Under the pieces are notes generated by a model. It was not told the DNA's origin and did no database searches. It worked only from the letters and a program-made list of their open reading frames with translations. Source: Paraburkholderia graminis C4D1M (lineage in GTDB: Bacteria > Pseudomonadota > Gammaproteobacteria > Burkholderiales > Burkholderiaceae). From it: 64,000 bases of DNA. Location of the stretch: NCBI RefSeq assembly GCF_000172415.1, contig NZ_ABLD01000010.1:124001-188000 (forward strand). The letters run 5' to 3'. Position numbers and translations under genes: made by a program. Position 1 is the first letter of the stretch, and every line of letters starts with the position of its first letter. Below are positions 60,226 through 64,000 of this stretch, piece after piece.

Positions 60226-62016
60226 ATGAGCTATACGGCGCCCATCAAGGACATGCTGTTCGTGATGAACGAACTGGCGGATCTCGAACAGATCGCGACG
60301 CTGCCGGGCTTCGAGGACGCGAACCTCGACACCGCTCAGGCCGTGCTGGAAGAGTCGGCGAAACTGTGCGGCGAGGTGCTGGCTCCGCTGAACGTCGAAG
60401 GAGATCGCAATCCGAGCAGTTGGAAAGACGGCGTCGTGACGGCGACGCCCGGCTTCAAGGAAGCGTTCCGTCAGTTCGCCGAGGGCGGCTGGCAAGGCGT
60501 GCAGCATCCTGTGGAGTATGAAGGCCAGGGGCTGCCGAAACTCATCGCCACAGCTTGCGTTGAGATGCTGAACGCATCGAATCTGTCGTTCGCGCTGTGT
60601 CCGTTGCTGACCGACGGCGCGATCGAGGCGCTGCTGACCGCCGGCACCGACGCGCAAAAACAGACCTATGTGCCGAAGCTCATTTCAGGCGAATGGACCG
60701 GCACAATGAACCTCACTGAGCCGCAGGCCGGCTCGGATCTCGCGCTCGTGCGCACGCGCGCCGAGCCGCAAGGCGACGGCTCGTTCAAGCTGTTCGGCAC
60801 GAAGATTTTCATCACGTGGGGCGAGCACGACATGGCGGAGAACATCGCGCATCTCGTGCTTGCGCGCACGCCGAATGCACCCGAAGGCGTGAAGGGCATC
60901 TCGCTCTTCATCGTGCCGAAGTTTTTGATCAACGAGGACGGTTCGCTCGGCGAGCGCAACGACGTGCATTGCGTGTCGATCGAGCACAAGCTCGGCATCA
61001 AGGCGAGTCCGACGGCGGTGCTGCAATTCGGCGACCACGGCGGCGCGATCGGGCATCTGATCGGCGAGGAAAATCGCGGTCTCGAGTACATGTTCATCAT
61101 GATGAACGCGGCGCGGTTCGCCGTGGGCATGCAAGGCGTCGGCGTATCGGATCGCGCGTATCAGAAGGCGGCGGCCTATGCGAAGGAGCGCGTGCAAAGC
61201 CGTCCCGTCGACGGCTCCGCGAAACAGCCGGTGGCGATCATCGAGCATCCCGACGTGCGCCGCATGCTTTCGACGATGCGCGCGCTCACCGAAGCGTCGC
61301 GCGCGCTGGCTTATGTCGCGGCTGGGCATTGCGACATTGCGCATCGTCATCCGGACGAAGCGAAGCGCGCCGAGCATCAGGCGATTTACGAGTTTCTCGT
61401 GCCGATCGTGAAGGGCTGGAGCACGGAGTCGTCGATCGACGTAACCAGCCTTGGCGTGCAGGTGCACGGCGGCATGGGTTTCATCGAAGAGACGGGCGCC
61501 GCGCAGTATTACCGCGACGCTCGCATTCTGCCGATCTACGAAGGCACGACCGCGATTCAGGCGAACGATCTGATCGGCCGCAAGACGGTGCGTGACGGGG
61601 GCAAAGTCGCGAAGTCGCTGCTGGCAAGCGTTGCCGAAACGGTCGGATTGCTTGGCGCGCAACAAGGTCAGGCGTTCCGATCGATGGAAAAGTATCTTGC
61701 AGAGGGGCAGCGCTCGTTGGGCGCGGTGGTCGATTTCGTCGTCGCGAACACGAAGGGCGATCCGAATGCCGTGTTTGCCGGCAGCGTGCCGTATCTGAAG
61801 CTCGCGGGCATTGTGCTGGGCGGCTGGCAAATGGCGCGTGCGCTGCTCGCGGCCGCTCAGAAGCGCGACGAAGACCAGCAGTTTTACGGCGCGAAGATCG
61901 CGACGGCGCAATTCTACGCGGAGCATGTGTTGCCGCTCGCGACCGCGCTGGAGGCGTCGATTGTCAGTGCGAAGGGCGGCGAGGGCGTGCTGGCGTTGTC
62001 CGCGGATCAGTTTTGA
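60226..62016 (+). CDS. acyl-CoA dehydrogenase with C-terminal extension (DmdC-like)
   Basis: The 596-residue flavoenzyme has a short N-terminal helical segment (MSYTAPIKDMLFVMNELADL, 20 residues), the acyl-CoA dehydrogenase core with GTMNLTEPQAGSDLALVRTR (20 residues) and IFITWGEHDMAENIAHLVLA (20 residues), the QVHGGMGFIEETGAAQYYRD block (20 residues) and a roughly 130-residue C-terminal extension (PF12806 type). This architecture matches DmdC/FadE5-like enzymes acting on short or methylthio-acyl-CoAs or on fatty acyl-CoAs. GGAGGAG precedes the start. It is the likely electron donor to the neighbouring ETF. Confidence 0.92.
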   Translation: MSYTAPIKDMLFVMNELADLEQIATLPGFEDANLDTAQAVLEESAKLCGEVLAPLNVEGDRNPSSWKDGVVTATPGFKEAFRQFAEGGWQGVQHPVEYEGQGLPKLIATACVEMLNASNLSFALCPLLTDGAIEALLTAGTDAQKQTYVPKLISGEWTGTMNLTEPQAGSDLALVRTRAEPQGDGSFKLFGTKIFITWGEHDMAENIAHLVLARTPNAPEGVKGISLFIVPKFLINEDGSLGERNDVHCVSIEHKLGIKASPTAVLQFGDHGGAIGHLIGEENRGLEYMFIMMNAARFAVGMQGVGVSDRAYQKAAAYAKERVQSRPVDGSAKQPVAIIEHPDVRRMLSTMRALTEASRALAYVAAGHCDIAHRHPDEAKRAEHQAIYEFLVPIVKGWSTESSIDVTSLGVQVHGGMGFIEETGAAQYYRDARILPIYEGTTAIQANDLIGRKTVRDGGKVAKSLLASVAETVGLLGAQQGQAFRSMEKYLAEGQRSLGAVVDFVVANTKGDPNAVFAGSVPYLKLAGIVLGGWQMARALLAAAQKRDEDQQFYGAKIATAQFYAEHVLPLATALEASIVSAKGGEGVLALSADQF

Positions 62017-62052
62017 TGCGGCGCGAAGTCTGAGGTCTTGCTGAGTAAACGA

Positions 62053-62136
62053 AAACGGCGCCTTGCAGCGTTTAACTGAAGCGCAGGCAATTGGACATTG
62101 ATCCAATTTCTGCGGTCAGTTCGCAAGGCGCCGTTT
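62053..62136. repeat. 84-nt extended hairpin between convergent genes
   Basis: AAACGGCGCCTTGC (62053-62066) is exactly complementary to GCAAGGCGCCGTTT (62123-62136). Inside, AACTGA/TCAGTT (62074-62079 with 62116-62121), CGCAG/CTGCG (62082-62086 with 62110-62114) and AATTGGA/TCCAATT (62089-62095 with 62102-62108) continue the same stem. It may act as a terminator for both the acyl-CoA dehydrogenase gene and dadA, since TTTGTCTTTT follows on the plus strand. Confidence 0.75.
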
Positions 62137-62214
62137 GTCTTTTGGCGAGCCGGCTTGTGCTGTTACAGCCGGCTGGAAACGCGCCGAGCATGACCACGCC
62201 CGGCGCTAGAAGCT

Positions 62215-63501
62215 TCAGGCATAAGCCGGACGATGTGCAGCGCCGGTCTCGCCGAAATAGCGATGCACCGACAGGTCGTCTGCCTTGATCGCCGGCTGCT
62301 TGCCGGACATCACATCGGCGAGCAACTGGCCCGAACCGCACGACATTGTCCAGCCGAGCGTGCCGTGCCCCGTGTTGAGGAACAGGTTCGGCACGGGGGT
62401 GCGGCCGACGATCGGCGTGCCGTCCGGCGTCATGGGCCGCAGGCCGGTCCAGAAGCTGGCCTTCGACGTGTCGCCGCCGCCCGGGAACAGATCGTTCACG
62501 CACAGCTCGAGGGTTTCACGGCGCGCTTGCCGCAACGACTTGTCGAAGCCGACGATCTCAGCCATCCCGCCGACGCGAATCCGGTTGTCGAAGCGCGTAA
62601 TCGCGATCTTGTACGTTTCGTCGAGCACGGTGGAAACCGGCGCGGCGGCTTCGTTGACGATGGGCGCCGTGATCGAGTAACCCTTCAGCGGATAGACCGG
62701 AATCTTCACGAGGCCGGACAGAAATTTCGTCGAGTAAGAACCGAGTGCGACGACGAACGAATCGGCGCGTACCAATTCCTGGCCGCACTGCACGCCGGCG
62801 ATGCGGTCGCCGGCCATGGCGAGCGCGTCGATCGGCGTGTTGTAGCGGAATTTGACGCCCATCTGCTCGGCCAGCGCGGCGAGACGCGTGGTGAACATCT
62901 GGCAGTCGCCGGTTTCGTCGCCCGGCAGGCGCAGACCGCCGGTGAGCTTGTGCGAGACCGCAGCGAGCGCCGGTTCGGCCTGAGCCAGTTCCGCCGCCGA
63001 CAGCAGTTCGAACGGCACGTTGGCCTCGCGCAGCACGGCGATGTCTTTGGCCGCGCCGTCGAATTGCTGCTGCGTGCGGAATACCTGCAGCGTGCCGCCG
63101 GTGCGGCCTTCGTAGTGGATGCCGGTTTCGGCGCGCAGCGCTTGCAGACAATCGCGGCTGTATTCGGCGAGGCGGACCATGCGTCCCTTGTTGACCGCGT
63201 AGCGCGACGCCGTGCAGTTCTGCAGCATCTGCCACATCCATTGCAACTGGAACTGCGTGCCGTCGAGGCGAATGGCGAGCGGCGCGTGTTTCTGGAACAT
63301 CCACTTGACGGCTTTCAGCGGCACGCCGGGCGCGGCCCACGGCGACGCATAGCCCGGCGAGATCTGGCCGGCGTTGGCGAAACTGGTTTCGAGCGCCGGG
63401 CCCGGCTCACGATCGATCACGGTCACTTCATGACCCGCGCGTGCGAGGTAATACGCGCTCGTTACGCCGACGACGCCACTGCCCAAAACGACGATTCGCA
63501 T
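62215..63501 (-). CDS. dadA: D-amino acid dehydrogenase small subunit
   Basis: DadA oxidatively deaminates D-amino acids, mainly D-alanine, and feeds electrons to the respiratory chain. The 428-residue FAD enzyme opens MRIVVLGSGVVGVTSAYYLA (20 residues, GxGxxG), then VTVIDREPGPALETSFANAG (20 residues) and QISPGYASPWAAPGVPLKAV (20 residues), a DadA hallmark. The C-terminal block GTPIVGRTPVPNLFLNTGHG (20 residues) is also typical. The ATG at 63501 is preferred over the open extension to 63558. The divergent Lrp-type gene is its probable regulator. Confidence 0.95.
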   Translation of the reverse strand: MRIVVLGSGVVGVTSAYYLARAGHEVTVIDREPGPALETSFANAGQISPGYASPWAAPGVPLKAVKWMFQKHAPLAIRLDGTQFQLQWMWQMLQNCTASRYAVNKGRMVRLAEYSRDCLQALRAETGIHYEGRTGGTLQVFRTQQQFDGAAKDIAVLREANVPFELLSAAELAQAEPALAAVSHKLTGGLRLPGDETGDCQMFTTRLAALAEQMGVKFRYNTPIDALAMAGDRIAGVQCGQELVRADSFVVALGSYSTKFLSGLVKIPVYPLKGYSITAPIVNEAAAPVSTVLDETYKIAITRFDNRIRVGGMAEIVGFDKSLRQARRETLELCVNDLFPGGGDTSKASFWTGLRPMTPDGTPIVGRTPVPNLFLNTGHGTLGWTMSCGSGQLLADVMSGKQPAIKADDLSVHRYFGETGAAHRPAYA

Positions 63502-63666
63502 AGCTGCTCCAGATGATTCGCAAGATTCGCGGGCGTTGTGTTGTTCAGTTCGCTTCAATCGTTCGATTAACGACGTGAAACGCGGTGCGCCCAGTGTTAA
63601 GCGCTATACTATTGGCGAGCTTGCAGGTTTTGTTATTGTATTTCTGCGATTTTCAGAAGAAACACT
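63502..63666. promoter_or_regulatory. dadA-lrp divergent control region
   Basis: This 165-bp gap must hold both promoters. TATACT at 63605-63610 is a possible -10 box in the plus direction. AT-rich sequence at 63625-63660 (TTTTGTTATTGTATTT and GATTTTCAG) is suitable for an Lrp-type protein, but no exact palindrome was found. Confidence 0.4.
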
Positions 63667-64000
63667 ATGCGCACCCAACGTCAGCCGGTCCGAACCCTCG
63701 ACAAGCTCGATCACAAGATTCTTCGGCTGCTGCAGCAGGACGGCCGGATGGCCATGAAAGACCTCGCGGAGCAGGTCGGACTGTCGGTCACGCCGTGCAT
63801 CGAGCGTGTGAAGCGCATGGAGCGCGACGGCGTGATCACCGGCTACTATGCGCGCGTGAATCCGGCCGAGCTGGGCGCGGCGCTGCTGGTGTTCGTCGAA
63901 ATCACGCTCGACCACAAGAGCGGCAACATGTTCGACCAGTTTCGCCGCGAGGTGCAGAAGATCCCCGAAGTGCTCGAGTGCCATCTCGTGTCGGGCGATT
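63667..64000 (+). CDS. Lrp/AsnC-family transcriptional regulator (partial)
   Basis: The first 111 codons are present before the window ends. The N-terminal helix-turn-helix is LDHKILRLLQQDGRMAMKDL (20 residues) followed by AEQVGLSVTPCIERVKRMER (20 residues), with the VITGYYARVNPAELGAALLV hinge (20 residues) leading into the ligand-binding domain. It is divergent from dadA. In Pseudomonas and enterics, Lrp or DadR activates dadA in response to alanine or leucine, so the same is likely here. The SVTPCIERVKRM wording is close to Lrp itself. Confidence 0.93.
   Translation, partial: MRTQRQPVRTLDKLDHKILRLLQQDGRMAMKDLAEQVGLSVTPCIERVKRMERDGVITGYYARVNPAELGAALLVFVEITLDHKSGNMFDQFRREVQKIPEVLECHLVSGD

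Noticed and set aside
62053..62136. Integron attC site (a GTTTAAC motif occurs at 62070-62076)
   Set aside because: The matching GTTRRRY core is absent at the other end, and no integrase or cassette is nearby.

Overview
The window is a stretch of core chromosome from a GC-rich betaproteobacterium of the Burkholderia group, most likely Paraburkholderia. The main evidence is the gene order serC-pheA-hisC-tyrA-aroA-cmk-rpsA-ihfB-lapA-lapB-ugd-rfaE1-hldD-cysM, which is a Burkholderiales-type core arrangement, together with DUF2968 and DUF2059 proteins, an fds-type soluble formate dehydrogenase, and a tmRNA encoding the tag ANDDTFALAA. No insertion sequence, prophage, integron, CRISPR array, tRNA or rRNA was seen. 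Species-level assignment is inference.

Layout. 1-9.6 kb: the 5' end of a xanthine dehydrogenase small subunit, dsbB, a four-gene catabolic operon of unknown substrate (DUF2848 protein, ACS-family MFS permease, GntR/FadR regulator, amidase), a Kef-type antiporter and a class I amidotransferase (peptidase C26) with a long disordered N-terminus. 10-20.6 kb: a DUF2968 protein, a repeat-rich membrane protein of unknown function, a GNAT acetyltransferase broken by an in-frame amber codon, an MHS-type organic-acid symporter, a TPR/glycosyltransferase protein, an ArsR-type metal sensor translationally coupled to a cation diffusion facilitator, and an FAD monooxygenase. 20.6-27.1 kb: NAD-dependent molybdenum formate dehydrogenase fdsGBAD and a divergent ModE-like regulator. 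27.2-35 kb: two small secreted proteins, ssrA (tmRNA), gph, ubiG, an OmpA-family protein, gyrA and a DUF2059 protein.

35-51 kb: the aromatic amino acid/serine 'supraoperon' (serC, pheA, hisC, tyrA, aroA), then cmk, rpsA and ihfB, then LPS-related genes (lapA, lapB, ugd, rfaE1, hldD), a ComEA-like protein and cysM. 51-64 kb: mltB, a deacetylase-family protein, an ECHDC3-like enoyl-CoA hydratase homologue, a lysophospholipase-like hydrolase, the methionine transporter metNIQ, etfBA with an acyl-CoA dehydrogenase, dadA, and the start of a divergent Lrp-family gene.

Most striking observations. (1) The gyrA C-terminal tail reads as basic in the present frame, but the neighbouring frame encodes an acidic Glu/Asp/Gly tail, so a one-base deletion near 34042 is likely. 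(2) The GNAT gene has a single in-frame TAG with perfect continuation after it. (3) Several intergenic RNA structures are visible by base pairing: a hairpin that hides the ribosome-binding site of the comEA-like gene, a three-way junction between rpsA and ihfB, a terminator-like stem directly before the metN start codon, and an 84-nt nearly fully paired element after the acyl-CoA dehydrogenase gene. (4) An SmtB-type TGAA-N6-TTCA operator abuts the arsR start. (5) The DUF2848-MFS-GntR-amidase operon, with a palindrome over its probable promoter, is the best candidate for an undescribed pathway.
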